Origin: Lentzea fradiae | GTDB taxonomy: Bacteria; Actinomycetota; Actinomycetes; Mycobacteriales; Pseudonocardiaceae | Direction of reading: 5' to 3' | Length of the DNA stretch: 64,000 bases | Assembly (NCBI RefSeq): GCF_900100955.1 | Contig: NZ_FNCC01000006.1 | Coordinates: forward strand, 1 to 64,000 | Shown here: piece by piece, positions 15,274 through 24,676 of the stretch | How positions within the stretch are numbered: position 1 is the stretch's first letter | How the letters are laid out: the number at the start of each line of letters is the position of its first letter | The notes under the pieces: generated by a model | Told to the model about the DNA's origin: nothing | Databases searched by the model: none | The model's input: only the letters and a program-made list of their open reading frames with translations | Program-made: the position numbers and the translations under genes

Positions 15274-16443
15274 CTACCAGGCCACCACGAGCCTCACCGG
15301 CCCTCTGACGAGCGATCCCCGCCGGAACTCGACGGGTTCGGCGAGGCGGAGGCCCGGCATGCGGCGCAGCAGGGTGCCCAGCGCGACCTTCAGCTCCATC
15401 CGCGCCAGCTGCGAGCCCAGGCAGAAGTGGATGCCGTGACCGAACTGCAGGTGGCGGCCGGCGTCGCGGTCGACGTCCAGCTCGTCCGCGGCCGCGAACA
15501 CCGTCGCGTCGTGGTTCGCCGACGAGACCACCACCAAGACGGCTTCGCCTGCCTTGACCAGCGCGTTCCCGACCTGGACGTCCTCGGTCGCGATGCGGGG
15601 GAAGCCCGCGCCGCTACCCAGCGGGACGTACCGCAGCAGCTCCTCGATGGCGTTCGGCAGCTTCTCCGGGTGCTCGCGCAGGTCCTTCAAGTCGTCCGGG
15701 TGCTCCAGCAGCGTCACGACACTGTTGGAGATCATGTTCGCCGTCGTCTCGTGCCCCGCGACGAGCAGCGTGATGCCGAAGTGGACGAGTTCTTCCTCGC
15801 TGAGCCGGTCTTCGTTGTCCCGTGCGGCTACAAGTGCGCCCATCAGGTCGTTCGTGGGATGTGCGCGGCGTCGGGCGACCAGTTCGGTGAAGTACGCGTG
15901 CAGCTTCGTCACGCCGTCCAGTGCTTCTTCCGGCGTGTGGCCGCCGACGGTCGCGAGCACCTGGTTGGACCACTTGCGGAACTCGTCGCGGTCCTCGAAC
16001 GGCACCCCGAGCAGCTCGCAGATGACCGCGACCGGGAACGGCATGCTGAAGCCTTCGACCAGGTCACCGGGGTTGTCCAGGCGGTCGAGCAGGTCGTCGG
16101 TGATCTGCTGTGCCCGCGGCCTCAGCTCCTCGACGCGCCGGACCGTGAACGCCTTGGAGACCAGCCTGCGCATGCGGGCGTGGCTTTCGCCGTCGTGCGT
16201 GAGGATGGAGCCGCCCGGTGCGATGAGCGGCTGCATCCTCGGCACGTCTTGACCGACGGTTCTCGCGCGACTGAACCGCGGGTCGCCGAGTACGAACTTC
16301 GTCTCTTCGTATGTCGTGACGAGCCACCCCTCGCCGCCGTAGGGGAACGTCACGCGCGAGACAGGTTCCTCGCGCCGTAAGTGTTCGTACGTCGGGTCAA
16401 GGGTGAGACCGACAGTTTCGGAGAACGGGTACGTGGGAGCCAC
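15274..16443 (-). CDS. Cytochrome P450
   Basis: A 389-residue soluble bacterial P450. The heme-ligand loop is FGHGIHFCLGSQLAR (Cys at about residue 342), the I-helix oxygen-activation motif is VAGHETTA (about 232-239), and the K-helix ExxR lies in EELLRY. The opening and TDDLLDRL/FPVAVICELLGVPF segments resemble CYP105/CYP107-type hydroxylases. No redox partner is encoded in the window and the substrate is unknown. It lies between nadD and proA, genes close together in relatives, so it is probably an insertion. Sixteen bases separate it from the proA stop. Confidence 0.95.
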   Translation of the reverse strand: MAPTYPFSETVGLTLDPTYEHLRREEPVSRVTFPYGGEGWLVTTYEETKFVLGDPRFSRARTVGQDVPRMQPLIAPGGSILTHDGESHARMRRLVSKAFTVRRVEELRPRAQQITDDLLDRLDNPGDLVEGFSMPFPVAVICELLGVPFEDRDEFRKWSNQVLATVGGHTPEEALDGVTKLHAYFTELVARRRAHPTNDLMGALVAARDNEDRLSEEELVHFGITLLVAGHETTANMISNSVVTLLEHPDDLKDLREHPEKLPNAIEELLRYVPLGSGAGFPRIATEDVQVGNALVKAGEAVLVVVSSANHDATVFAAADELDVDRDAGRHLQFGHGIHFCLGSQLARMELKVALGTLLRRMPGLRLAEPVEFRRGSLVRGPVRLVVAW

Positions 16444-16459
16444 ATACCCGAACGTAGAG

Positions 16460-17725
16460 CTACGCCTTCGGCCGCGTGTGGCCTTCGCCCCACACGACCC
16501 ATTTGGACGAAGTCAGCTCGGACAGGCCCATCGGACCACGTGCGTGCAGCTTCTGCGTCGAGATGCCGATCTCGGCGCCCATGCCGAACTCCGCGCCGTC
16601 CGTGAAGGCCGTGGACGCGTTGACGAACACCGCTGCCGCGTCCACACGTGCCGTGAACGTGCGTGCGGCCGCGACGTCGTTCGTCACGATGGCCTCGCTG
16701 TGACCCGAGCCGTAGGTGGCGATGTGCTTCACGGCGTCTTCGAGGGAGTCGACGACCTTCGCGGCGATGTCGAGGCTCAGGTACTCGGTGCCCCAGTCGT
16801 CGTCGGTCGCGCCGACGACATCCGCCTGCTGCGCGAACTGCTCGTCGCCGTGGATCGTGACGTTCTCCTGCTGCAACGCCTTGGTGATGCGCGGGACGAA
16901 CTCCTGCGCGACGTCCTTGTGCACCAGGACGGACTCCGCCGCGTTGCACACGCTCGGACGCCGCGTCTTGGCGTTGAGGACGATCGACTCGGCCATGTCG
17001 AGATCGGCGTTCGCGTCCACGTAGACGTGGCAGTTGCCCACGCCGGTCTCGATGGTGGGAACCGTCGCCTGCTCGACCACGGCGTTGATCAGACCGGCGC
17101 CGCCGCGCGGGATGACCAGGTCGACGAGGCCGCGGGCGGTGATGAGGTGCGTGACGGACGCCCGGTCGTGGCACGGCAGCAGCTGCACGCAGTCGGCGGG
17201 CAAGTTCACGCCTTCGAGCGCGTCGCGCAGGACGGCGACGAGCGTGGTGTTGGAGTGCTCGGCGGTCGAGGAGCCCCGCAGCAGCGCGGCGTTGCCCGAC
17301 TTCAGCGCGAGGCCGGCGGCGTCGACCGTGACGTTCGGGCGGGCCTCGTAGACCATGCCGACGACGCCCATCGGGACGCGGACCTGCTTGAGCTCGAGAC
17401 CGTTCGGCAGGACTCCGCCGCTGAGGACCTGGCCGATCGGGTCGGGCAGGCCGGCGACCGTCTCCAGGCCGGTGGCGACGCCGTCGATGCGGGACTCGTT
17501 CAGCGCGAGCCGGTCGAGGATGCCGTCCGGGAGCCCTGCGGCCCTGCCCGCTTCGAGGTCCTTCTGGTTCGCCTCGATGATCTCCGGGGCGCGGCGGCGG
17601 AGGGCGGCGGCCATCTCGTGCAGCGCGGTGTCCTTGCGCTCACGGGTGGCGAGGACTAGTTCGTCGGCGGCGACACGGGCGCGGCGGGCGGCCGCATGCA
17701 CCTGGTCTCGCAGGTCATCAGTCAC
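16460..17725 (-). CDS. proA: Gamma-glutamyl phosphate reductase
   Basis: A 421-residue enzyme of proline synthesis, reducing gamma-glutamyl phosphate to the semialdehyde. The aldehyde-dehydrogenase fold is clear, with [20 protein letters not shown] (about 120-139), the catalytic cysteine in [15 protein letters not shown] (about 257-271), and the C-terminal [19 protein letters not shown] signature. The partner kinase proB lies 7 kb away on the same strand, so they are not one operon. Confidence 0.97.
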   Translation of the reverse strand: MTDDLRDQVHAAARRARVAADELVLATRERKDTALHEMAAALRRRAPEIIEANQKDLEAGRAAGLPDGILDRLALNESRIDGVATGLETVAGLPDPIGQVLSGGVLPNGLELKQVRVPMGVVGMVYEARPNVTVDAAGLALKSGNAALLRGSSTAEHSNTTLVAVLRDALEGVNLPADCVQLLPCHDRASVTHLITARGLVDLVIPRGGAGLINAVVEQATVPTIETGVGNCHVYVDANADLDMAESIVLNAKTRRPSVCNAAESVLVHKDVAQEFVPRITKALQQENVTIHGDEQFAQQADVVGATDDDWGTEYLSLDIAAKVVDSLEDAVKHIATYGSGHSEAIVTNDVAAARTFTARVDAAAVFVNASTAFTDGAEFGMGAEIGISTQKLHARGPMGLSELTSSKWVVWGEGHTRPKA

Positions 17726-17916
17726 GGCAGACAGCTTACGACCTGCGGCTCAGCCCCCGGGAACGGTATTTCGCACTGCGGGATGGCAGCCGTCCGACGG
17801 GCCGCGCCGCCGCGTCTTACGTCCTGCGAAGCTCGGTTCGGCTGACAGCGAACTCACCGCCGCTGCGGAGCGGCGGCCGTCAAACACTGTCAGACCTCCC
17901 TGGCAAGCTGCTCTCC

Positions 17917-20001
17917 ATGGACGACATCGCGCTGCGAGATCTGGCGGAAGAACGGCTTCGGGCACTGGCGGGCCCGGAGGCGGTGCTGCGCGAGGACCAG
18001 TGGACGGCGATCCACACGCTCGTGGCCCAGCGCCGCAGGGCTCTGGTCGTCCAGCGGACCGGCTGGGGCAAGTCGGCCGTGTACTTCATCGCCACGGCGT
18101 TGCTGCGGCAGCTCGGCGAGGGGCCCACGGTCATCGTGTCGCCGTTGCTCGCGTTGATGCGCAACCAGATCGACGCCGCGGCACGAGCGGGTGTGCACGC
18201 GGTGACGATCAACTCGGCGAACACCGACGAGTGGGACGCCGTGCAGGAGCAGGTCGCGGCGGGCGAGGTCGACGTGCTGCTGGTGAGTCCCGAGCGGTTG
18301 AACAACCCGGACTTCCGGGACGCGGTGCTGCCGTCGCTGACGGCGTCGGCGGGCATGCTCGTCGTCGACGAGGCGCACTGCATCTCGGACTGGGGGCACG
18401 ACTTCCGGCCCGACTACCGCAGGCTGCGGACGTTGCTGACGGAGCTGCCGGTGGGCGTGCCGGTGCTCGCGACGACGGCGACGGCCAACGACCGGGTGGT
18501 GCACGACGTCACCGAGCAGCTCGGGCTCGGTGCCGAGGAGGGCACGCTGGTGCTGCGCGGGCCGCTCGACCGCGACAGCCTGCGCTTGTCGGTGGCGGTG
18601 CTGCCGACGGCGGAGGCGCGGCTCGGGTGGCTGGCCGAGCAGCTCGACCGGCTGCCGGGGTCGGGGATCATCTACACGCTCACGGTCGCGGCGGCGGACG
18701 ACATCGCGGCGTTCCTGGCCTCGCGCGGCTTCGCGGTGGCCGCGTACTCGGGCAAGACCGAGCCCGCCGAGCGGGAGCGGGCAGAGGAAGACCTACTGAA
18801 CAACCGGGTGAAGGCGCTCGTCGCCACGTCGGCGCTGGGCATGGGGTTCGACAAGCCGGACCTGGGGTTCGTCGTGCACGTCGGCGCGCCGTCCTCGCCG
18901 ATCGCGTACTACCAGCAGATCGGGCGTGCGGGCCGCGGTGTCGAGCGGGCCGAGGTGGTGCTGCTGCCGGGGCACGAGGACCGGGACATCTGGGCCTACT
19001 TCGCGTCGCTCGCCTTCCCGGCGGAGGCAGTGGTGCGGCAGGTGCTGGCCGCACTCGACGGGGCGGGGCGCCCGTTGTCGACGGCAGCGCTGGAACCGAT
19101 GGTGGAGCTGTCCCGCGGGCGGCTCGAAGTCGTGTTGAAGGTGCTGGACGTTGACGGCGCGGTGCGGCGGGTGCGGGGCGGCTGGGAGTCGACCGGGCGG
19201 CCCTGGGAGTACGACGGCGAGCGGTACGCGCGCATCGCGCAGGCCCGCAAGGCCGAGCAGCAGGTGATGATCAAGTACCTGCGGACCTCCGAGTGCCGGA
19301 TGAAGTTCCTCCAGGACCAGCTCGACGACCCGAGCTCGCACGAGTGCGGGCGGTGCGACAACTGCACGGGCGAACGGGTGTCGGTGGAGGTGTCCGAGGT
19401 CGCGGCGGAGGCGGCGCGCGAACGGCTGCTGCGTCCCGGTGTCGACGTGGCGCCGCGCAAGATGTGGCCGACAGGCATGGCCGCGATCGGGGTGCCGTTG
19501 TCGGGCAAGATCGGTGCGGGTGAGGTGGCGGCGACCGGGCGGGCGCTGGGCAGGCTCACCGACATCGGCTGGGGCAACCGCTTGCGCGATCTGCTCGGGG
19601 ACGCGCCGGACCGGGAGATCCCGGACGACGTGTTCGCGGCGTGCGTGAAGGTGCTGTCGGCGTGGGGCTGGGACGAACGGCCGGTCGGCGTGGTGACGGT
19701 CGGCTCCCGGCGGCGTCCCGCGCTGGTGGGCAGCTTCGGGCAGAAGATCGCGGCGATCGGACGGCTGCCGCTGCTCGGCCAGGTCTGGCTCGGCGAGTCG
19801 ACGCACCGGGCCAACTCCGCGCAGCGGCTGGCGGGGCTGGTGCGGTCGGGCGAGGTGCCGGACCTGTCCGGAGTGGACGGTCCGGTGCTGCTGGTGGACG
19901 ACCACGTCGACACCGGCTGGACCATGACGGTGGCGGCACGGATGCTGAGGAAGGAGGGGGTGCCCGCGGTGCTGCCGTTCGCTCTCGCCGTGACGAACTG
20001 A
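17917..20001 (+). CDS. RecQ-family DEAH helicase with C-terminal phosphoribosyltransferase-like domain
   Basis: A 694-residue protein. RecQ helicase core: Walker A RTGWGKSAVYF (about residue 47), DEAHCISDWGHDFRP (about 150), TTATAND (motif III), YSGKTEP, and QQIGRAGRG (motif VI, about 332). A zinc-binding RecQ-Ct region has TSECRMKFL and HECGRCDNC (about 457-480). The last 120 residues are not the usual winged helix/HRDC but a PRTase-like domain ending in VLLVDDHVDTGWTMTVAARM (about 656-675), a PRPP-binding-loop motif. The role is presumably DNA unwinding in repair. The helicase/PRTase pairing echoes ComFA/ComFC. Confidence 0.92.
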   Translation: MDDIALRDLAEERLRALAGPEAVLREDQWTAIHTLVAQRRRALVVQRTGWGKSAVYFIATALLRQLGEGPTVIVSPLLALMRNQIDAAARAGVHAVTINSANTDEWDAVQEQVAAGEVDVLLVSPERLNNPDFRDAVLPSLTASAGMLVVDEAHCISDWGHDFRPDYRRLRTLLTELPVGVPVLATTATANDRVVHDVTEQLGLGAEEGTLVLRGPLDRDSLRLSVAVLPTAEARLGWLAEQLDRLPGSGIIYTLTVAAADDIAAFLASRGFAVAAYSGKTEPAERERAEEDLLNNRVKALVATSALGMGFDKPDLGFVVHVGAPSSPIAYYQQIGRAGRGVERAEVVLLPGHEDRDIWAYFASLAFPAEAVVRQVLAALDGAGRPLSTAALEPMVELSRGRLEVVLKVLDVDGAVRRVRGGWESTGRPWEYDGERYARIAQARKAEQQVMIKYLRTSECRMKFLQDQLDDPSSHECGRCDNCTGERVSVEVSEVAAEAARERLLRPGVDVAPRKMWPTGMAAIGVPLSGKIGAGEVAATGRALGRLTDIGWGNRLRDLLGDAPDREIPDDVFAACVKVLSAWGWDERPVGVVTVGSRRRPALVGSFGQKIAAIGRLPLLGQVWLGESTHRANSAQRLAGLVRSGEVPDLSGVDGPVLLVDDHVDTGWTMTVAARMLRKEGVPAVLPFALAVTN

Positions 20002-20450
20002 GGACTGCCCGGCAAGGGTGAGGCTCGGCTCCGGGGTGGCCCGGCTCGGTGCAGGGCGGCTCGGTGCAGGGCGGCTCGGGTGCGGCCCGTCCTGGGCCTG
20101 GGTGGTCCCGCAGCAGCCCGGTCGGGCCGCAGCCCGGTGGGGCGGGGCCTGGCGGCACGGCCCTGGTGCGAACGGTCCCGACCCGGCCTGGTGTGGGTGG
20201 ACCTGCCCAGCTCTGATGCGGCCCGAACTCGGCGGCCTGACGCGGTGCGGTTTCGGCGCAGCACGGTTCCGGCGCAGCACGGTTCCGGCGCAGCACGGTT
20301 CCGGCGCAGCACGGTTCCGGCGCGGTGCCGGCCAGACGCGGGCCGGATCGGACACGGCGCGAGGCGTGACGTCGCGGGCTTCGGCGCGGCACGGCCTCGG
20401 CGGCACGCGGTTCTGGTGTGGTCCTGGGCCGGTGTGCCACTGTCGTCGCC
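20002..20450. repeat. 449-bp GC-rich non-coding gap with tandem repeats
   Basis: No gene is supported. Two repeat patches stand out. About 20032-20080 carries GGCTCGGTGCAGGGC in tandem copies. Positions 20248-20327 contain five near-identical 16-bp units CGGTTCCGGCGCAGCA (first with TTTC, last ending GGTG). The period is not a multiple of three, so it is not coding. Reading frames crossing it on both strands are repetitive artefacts. Confidence 0.75.
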
Positions 20451-21635
20451 ATGACTCCGGACGTCGTGCGGTTCCGGCAGGCCGACCTCCTCGCCGGGCT
20501 GTACCGGCGGTTCGGGCCGGTGGTGCGGGTGGAGCCGTACACCTACCTGCTCGGGCCGGAGGCGAACCGGTTCCTGTTCGCGCACGCCGAGCTGTTCGAG
20601 GTGGAGCGGGCGTTCCAGTCGCTCGTTCCGGTGGACGGGCCGACGTCGTTGATCGTCAGCGACGGCGAGAACCACAGGCGGCGGCGCCGGGTTGTCCAGC
20701 CCGCGTTGGCGCATCGGCAGATCGCGAGCTACGTGCCGGTCATGGAGGCCAACGCGGAGGCGACGCTCGACGCGTGGCGGCCAGGGCAGGAGGTCGACGC
20801 TTACCAGGAGTTCCGCAGGGCGATCCGGCGCAGCACGATCCACGCGTTGTTCGGCGAGGACCTGGCGCGGGACGCGGACTTCTTCGGCGCGCACCTGCAG
20901 GTGCTGATCAACCTGATCGACAGCAACCCCGCGATGATCACGTTGCTGCGGCGCACGAAGGCACCGGCCTGGCGTGACGCGATGAGGGCTCGCAGGGCCG
21001 TGGACGCGCGGGTGTACAAGGCGATCGAGGAGACGCGGCAGGGCAGGTCGGCTGGTGACGTGCTCGCCTCTCTCGTGCGGGGCAACGAGCTGAGCGATCT
21101 TGAGGTGCGCGACCAGGTGGTCACGTTGATCGCGGCCGGGTACGAGACGACGAGTGCGGCGATGGCGTGGACGGTGTTCACTCTGTTGCGGCACAACGGT
21201 GTCTGGGAGCGTGCGCAGGAGGACGACGACTATCTGGCCTGTGTCGTCAACGAGACACTGCGGCTCTACCCGCCTGCCGTGGTCTCGGCGCGGGTGGCGG
21301 CGCAGCCGTTAGAGTTCGCCGGGAAGAAGGTCAAGGCGGGCGCGTTCCTGTTGTACAGCCCGTACGTCACCCACCGGCTGGCCGAGGTGTGGCCTGACCC
21401 GCTGCGGTTCGACCCCGGCCGGTGGGAGCGCAAGCCCGCGCCGCACGAGTTCCTGCCGTTCGGTGGCGGCCCGCACCGCTGCATCGGCGCCGGGCTGGCC
21501 ACGACCGAGCTGACCGTGATGGCGAAAGCGTTGCTGCGCAGGCCGAAACCGGAGCTGCTCCCCCAGCGCGTCACGCCGACCGGGCTGGCCGCGATGCGGC
21601 CCAGGCGCGGCCTCAGAATCCGAGCAGCAGGCTGA
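20451..21635 (+). CDS. Cytochrome P450
   Basis: A 394-residue P450 of a different lineage from the one at 15274. The heme loop is FLPFGGGPHRCIGAGLA, the I-helix motif AAGYETTS, and the K-helix ETLRLYPP, the last typical of CYP4/CYP102-like or fatty-acid-type P450s. Its ATG at 20451 has no recognisable Shine-Dalgarno and directly follows a repeat-rich stretch; a leaderless transcript is possible. No ferredoxin or reductase is adjacent. Its 3' end overlaps the convergent DUF1772 gene by 23 bp. Confidence 0.93.
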   Translation: MTPDVVRFRQADLLAGLYRRFGPVVRVEPYTYLLGPEANRFLFAHAELFEVERAFQSLVPVDGPTSLIVSDGENHRRRRRVVQPALAHRQIASYVPVMEANAEATLDAWRPGQEVDAYQEFRRAIRRSTIHALFGEDLARDADFFGAHLQVLINLIDSNPAMITLLRRTKAPAWRDAMRARRAVDARVYKAIEETRQGRSAGDVLASLVRGNELSDLEVRDQVVTLIAAGYETTSAAMAWTVFTLLRHNGVWERAQEDDDYLACVVNETLRLYPPAVVSARVAAQPLEFAGKKVKAGAFLLYSPYVTHRLAEVWPDPLRFDPGRWERKPAPHEFLPFGGGPHRCIGAGLATTELTVMAKALLRRPKPELLPQRVTPTGLAAMRPRRGLRIRAAG

Positions 21636-22017
21636 CCGTTGACGCGAGGCAGGCGAGCCCGCGCAGGTGGTTCCACCGCGTCCACGTGCGCAGGTACTCG
21701 GGCCAGCAGTCGGTGCGTTCGAGGCGGTTGTTCAGCGGCACGTTGACGACCATCGTCAACACGAACGCGCCGGCGAGGTACAGCAGGCCGCCCACGGCAC
21801 GGCCGGTGAAGACCTCGACCCCGCAGAGCACGGCGGTGCCGAGGAAGACCAGCAGGAACAACGGGTTCTGGATGCGCGCGTTGATCCGGTGCATGGCCGC
21901 GCGGCCGTGCTTGGGCGGCAGGTCCGCGAGGCCCGGCATGACGGCGACGGAGAAGGCGAAGAACAGGCCCGTCATCAGGCCCGTGGCGGTGGCTGCGATC
22001 AACGTCGTCGTCCCCAT
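21613..22017 (-). CDS. DUF1772-family small membrane protein
   Basis: A 134-residue integral membrane protein with four predicted helices (for example TLIAATATGLMTGLFFAFSV, FLLVFLGTAVLCGVEVFTG, LYLAGAFVLTMVVNVPLNN). The VPLNN and the WNHLRGLACLAS end are typical of DUF1772, a family that includes anthrone-oxygenase-like proteins; the reaction here is unknown. It is divergent from an AraC-type regulator with 82 bp between start codons, so that regulator probably controls it. Confidence 0.8.
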   Translation of the reverse strand: MGTTTLIAATATGLMTGLFFAFSVAVMPGLADLPPKHGRAAMHRINARIQNPLFLLVFLGTAVLCGVEVFTGRAVGGLLYLAGAFVLTMVVNVPLNNRLERTDCWPEYLRTWTRWNHLRGLACLASTVSLLLGF

Positions 22018-22099
22018 GACACCTACTCTGACCGCGCCAGGCAGGACTCTCAATGCCAGTTCATCGCGGAGACTTGCTCGTTCGTCCAAAATCACGGGT

Positions 22100-22999
22100 A
22101 TGACGGACGCACTGGGAGAGGCGCTGCACCTGTTGCGGATGTCCGGCACCTTCTACTGCCGCACTGAACTGGGCGAGCCGTGGGGTCTGACGATGCCGGA
22201 CATGGCGGACTGCCTGTGGTTCCACGTCCTCACGAGCGGCCGGTGCGAGGTCGAGGTCGACGGCGGGCTTACCGCGCTCGCGCCTGGCGACGTGCTGCTC
22301 GTGCCCGGTGGCCAGGGACATCGGCTCTTCGGCGGTGACGCGGACGCCCCGCTGGTCACGACTCTGCCGCACACGTTCGAGACCGAGAGCTACGCGGTCC
22401 TCCGCCACGGCGGCGAAGGCGCGGCGACGCATCTCGTGTGCGGCGCGGTCCGGTTCGACGACCCCGCCGCGAAGCATCTCGTCGCCATGCTGCCGAACGT
22501 CCTGCACGTGCGGCAGGCCGACGACATGCGCGCCACGATCGCGCTGATGGCCGCCGAGGCGAAAGCGGTGCGCCCTGGCGGGGAGGCGGTCGTCACGCGG
22601 CTCGCGGACGTGCTGGTGGTCCAGACGATCCGCTCGTGGCTCGCGACGGACCCGGCGGCGCGCACCGGGTGGCTGGGCGCGTTGCAGGACCGGCAGATCG
22701 GGCAGGCGCTGGCGTCGATCCACCGTGATCCGGCGCGGCCGTGGACCGTTGAACGGCTCGCGAACGAGAGCGCGATGTCCCGGTCTGCGTTCGCGGCCCG
22801 GTTCGCCGATCTCGTCGGCGAACCGGCCATGCGCTACGTCACGCGGTGGCGGATGCACGTGGCGATGCACCGCCTGCGCAGCCGCGACAGCACGGTCAGC
22901 GAGATCGCCCACGGCCTCGGCTACGAGTCGGAGGCCGCGTTCAGCCGAGCCTTCAAGAGGATCGTCGGGGTCTCCCCCGGCCAGGTCCGAACCGGCTGA
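22100..22999 (+). CDS. AraC-family transcriptional regulator with cupin domain
   Basis: A 299-residue regulator. The N-terminal cupin sensor (about 1-170) includes VEVDGGLTALAPGDVLLVPG and GQGHRLF. The C-terminal AraC double helix-turn-helix (about 200-295) has [35 protein letters not shown], and VSEIAHGLGYESEAAFSRAF. Its ligand is unknown. Divergence from the DUF1772 gene makes that the most likely target; many cupin-AraC proteins control an adjacent oxidoreductase-type gene. Confidence 0.92.
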   Translation: MTDALGEALHLLRMSGTFYCRTELGEPWGLTMPDMADCLWFHVLTSGRCEVEVDGGLTALAPGDVLLVPGGQGHRLFGGDADAPLVTTLPHTFETESYAVLRHGGEGAATHLVCGAVRFDDPAAKHLVAMLPNVLHVRQADDMRATIALMAAEAKAVRPGGEAVVTRLADVLVVQTIRSWLATDPAARTGWLGALQDRQIGQALASIHRDPARPWTVERLANESAMSRSAFAARFADLVGEPAMRYVTRWRMHVAMHRLRSRDSTVSEIAHGLGYESEAAFSRAFKRIVGVSPGQVRTG

Positions 23000-23039
23000 G
23001 CCCCTCCACGGCGGTCGCTTTCTGTGACAAGGTGACCAC

Positions 23040-24305
23040 ATGGCGGTTACTTCGGGAACGCATCGACTGCCCGTGCGCAAGCTCGTCGCCGCGTCCGCCG
23101 GCAACGCGGTCGAGTGGTACGACTGGGGCATCTACACGGCGTTCAGCATCTACTTCGCCACCCAGATCTTCCCCAGCGGCAACGAGACGGCCGCGCTGCT
23201 GAGCACGTTCGCCACCTTCGCGCTCGCGTTCTTCTTCCGCCCGCTCGGCGGCTACCTGCTCGGCCGGTTCGCCGACCTCAAGGGCAGGCGCACGGCGATG
23301 CTGCTCACGATCGCGCTGATGTCCGGCGGCTCCGTCGTGATCGGCCTGCTGCCGACGTTCGAGCAGGTCGGCTGGCTCTCGCCGGTGCTGCTCGTGCTCG
23401 CGCGCATCGCGCAGGGCATGGCGCTCGGCGGCGAGGTCTCGAACGCTTCCGCGTATCTCGGGGAGATCGCCGAGCCGAGCCACCGCGGGCGCTACTCGTC
23501 GTTCTTCTACATCTCGACGGGTGCGGCGGTGCTGGTGTCGTCGCTGCTCGGGTTCTTCCTGTCCCGCGGCCTCGACTCGGCCGCGATGGCCTCCTACGGC
23601 TGGCGCGTGCCGTTCCTGATCGGCGGTGTGCTCGGGCTGATCGGGTTGTGGCTGCGGCGGGCACTCCCGGAGACAGACCAGTTCGAAGAGAACCGCGCGA
23701 AGGCCGAGAAGCTGCGGAACCCGTTGCTGCTCACGCTGAAGGAACACCCGAAGGCCGTCGGCCAGCTCGTCGGCATCACGCTGCTCTCGACGCTGTGCTT
23801 CTACACGTTCTTCTCCGCGCTGACGCCGTTCGCCGTGAAGACGAAGGGCGCGGACGCCGTGGACGTGTTCCTGGCGTTGTCGATCGGGACCGTCGTGTTC
23901 ATCGCGCTGCAGTACCCGCTGGGGTGGGCGGCCGACCGGTTCGGGCGCAAGCCGCAGATGCTGGTGTGGGCCGCGGCGATGGCGTTGCTGGTGGTGCCGC
24001 TGTCGTCGCTGGTCCGGCCGGGGCTGCTGAACCTGGTGATCGTCTTCTCGGTCGGGCTCGGCCTCTACACCGCGCTCACGTCGATCGCGCCCGCGATCAT
24101 GAGCGAGCTGTTCCCGACCGAGCTGCGCGGGCTCGGCATCGGCGCCTGGTACAACCTGACCGTGGCGTTGTTCGGCGGCACGGCCCCGCTCGTCATCCAG
24201 GCCGTCGGCGGCACCGTGTTCTTCTGGTACGTCGCCGTGGCCGCGGTGATCACGTTCCTGGTGGTGCTCACGCTTCCGGAGACAAGGGGTGTTCGGTTGA
24301 GCTGA
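23040..24305 (+). CDS. MFS transporter, metabolite:H+ symporter (MHS) family
   Basis: A 421-residue transporter with 12 predicted helices. AGNAVEWYDWGIYTAF at the first helix and GRFADLKGRRTAML (the MFS loop 2-3 motif) mark the MHS group, which includes ShiA, ProP and KgtP and imports organic acids or osmolytes. The specific substrate cannot be told. AAGGTG precedes the ATG. It lies 40 bp after the AraC gene in the same direction, so co-transcription is possible. Its 3' end overlaps the convergent VOC gene by 38 bp. Confidence 0.92.
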   Translation: MAVTSGTHRLPVRKLVAASAGNAVEWYDWGIYTAFSIYFATQIFPSGNETAALLSTFATFALAFFFRPLGGYLLGRFADLKGRRTAMLLTIALMSGGSVVIGLLPTFEQVGWLSPVLLVLARIAQGMALGGEVSNASAYLGEIAEPSHRGRYSSFFYISTGAAVLVSSLLGFFLSRGLDSAAMASYGWRVPFLIGGVLGLIGLWLRRALPETDQFEENRAKAEKLRNPLLLTLKEHPKAVGQLVGITLLSTLCFYTFFSALTPFAVKTKGADAVDVFLALSIGTVVFIALQYPLGWAADRFGRKPQMLVWAAAMALLVVPLSSLVRPGLLNLVIVFSVGLGLYTALTSIAPAIMSELFPTELRGLGIGAWYNLTVALFGGTAPLVIQAVGGTVFFWYVAVAAVITFLVVLTLPETRGVRLS

Positions 24306-24666
24306 GGCAGAACTCGTTGCCCTCCGGGTCGGCCAGCACGAACCAGATGCCGTCCCGGCTCACCACCGACGCACCGAGGCCGACCAGCCGGGCCACCTCC
24401 GCCTCGACGTCATCGCACCACAGGTCGACGTGCACGCGGTTCTTCACCGTCTTCGGCTCGGGCACGCGGTTGAAGAAGAACCGCGGCGACCCGTCGAGCA
24501 GCACGGACGGGTCGTCCTCGGGGTCGTCGACGCCCAGCGCCCGCAGCCGGGCCAGCTCCACCTCGCCGTACGGCGCCAGCTCGTGGTCGTCCAGCGCCTG
24601 CGCCCAGAACCGGGCCAGCGCCGAGGGATGTGCGCAGTCGATCACGACGTCGTGCATCCTGGCCAT
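24268..24666 (-). CDS. VOC (glyoxalase/bleomycin-resistance fold) protein
   Basis: A 132-residue single-module VOC protein, MARMHDVVIDCAHPSALARF at the N-terminus and WFVLADPEGNEFCLSS at the end, the latter with the usual metal-ligand glutamate. Residues KNRVHVDLWCDD supply another conserved strand with a histidine ligand. Catalytic role unknown; many such actinobacterial proteins are uncharacterised. Alternative ATG three codons in (24657). It lies 10 bp downstream of proB on the same strand. Confidence 0.85.
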   Translation of the reverse strand: MARMHDVVIDCAHPSALARFWAQALDDHELAPYGEVELARLRALGVDDPEDDPSVLLDGSPRFFFNRVPEPKTVKNRVHVDLWCDDVEAEVARLVGLGASVVSRDGIWFVLADPEGNEFCLSSTEHPLSPEA

Positions 24667-24676
24667 GCCGGAGACA

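Noticed and set aside
20018-20977. Frames crossing the 16-bp repeats, including long minus-strand frames with repeated APEPCCAGT
   Set aside because: The repeat period is not a multiple of three and the sequence is a translation of tandem repeats; no start with a ribosome-binding site.
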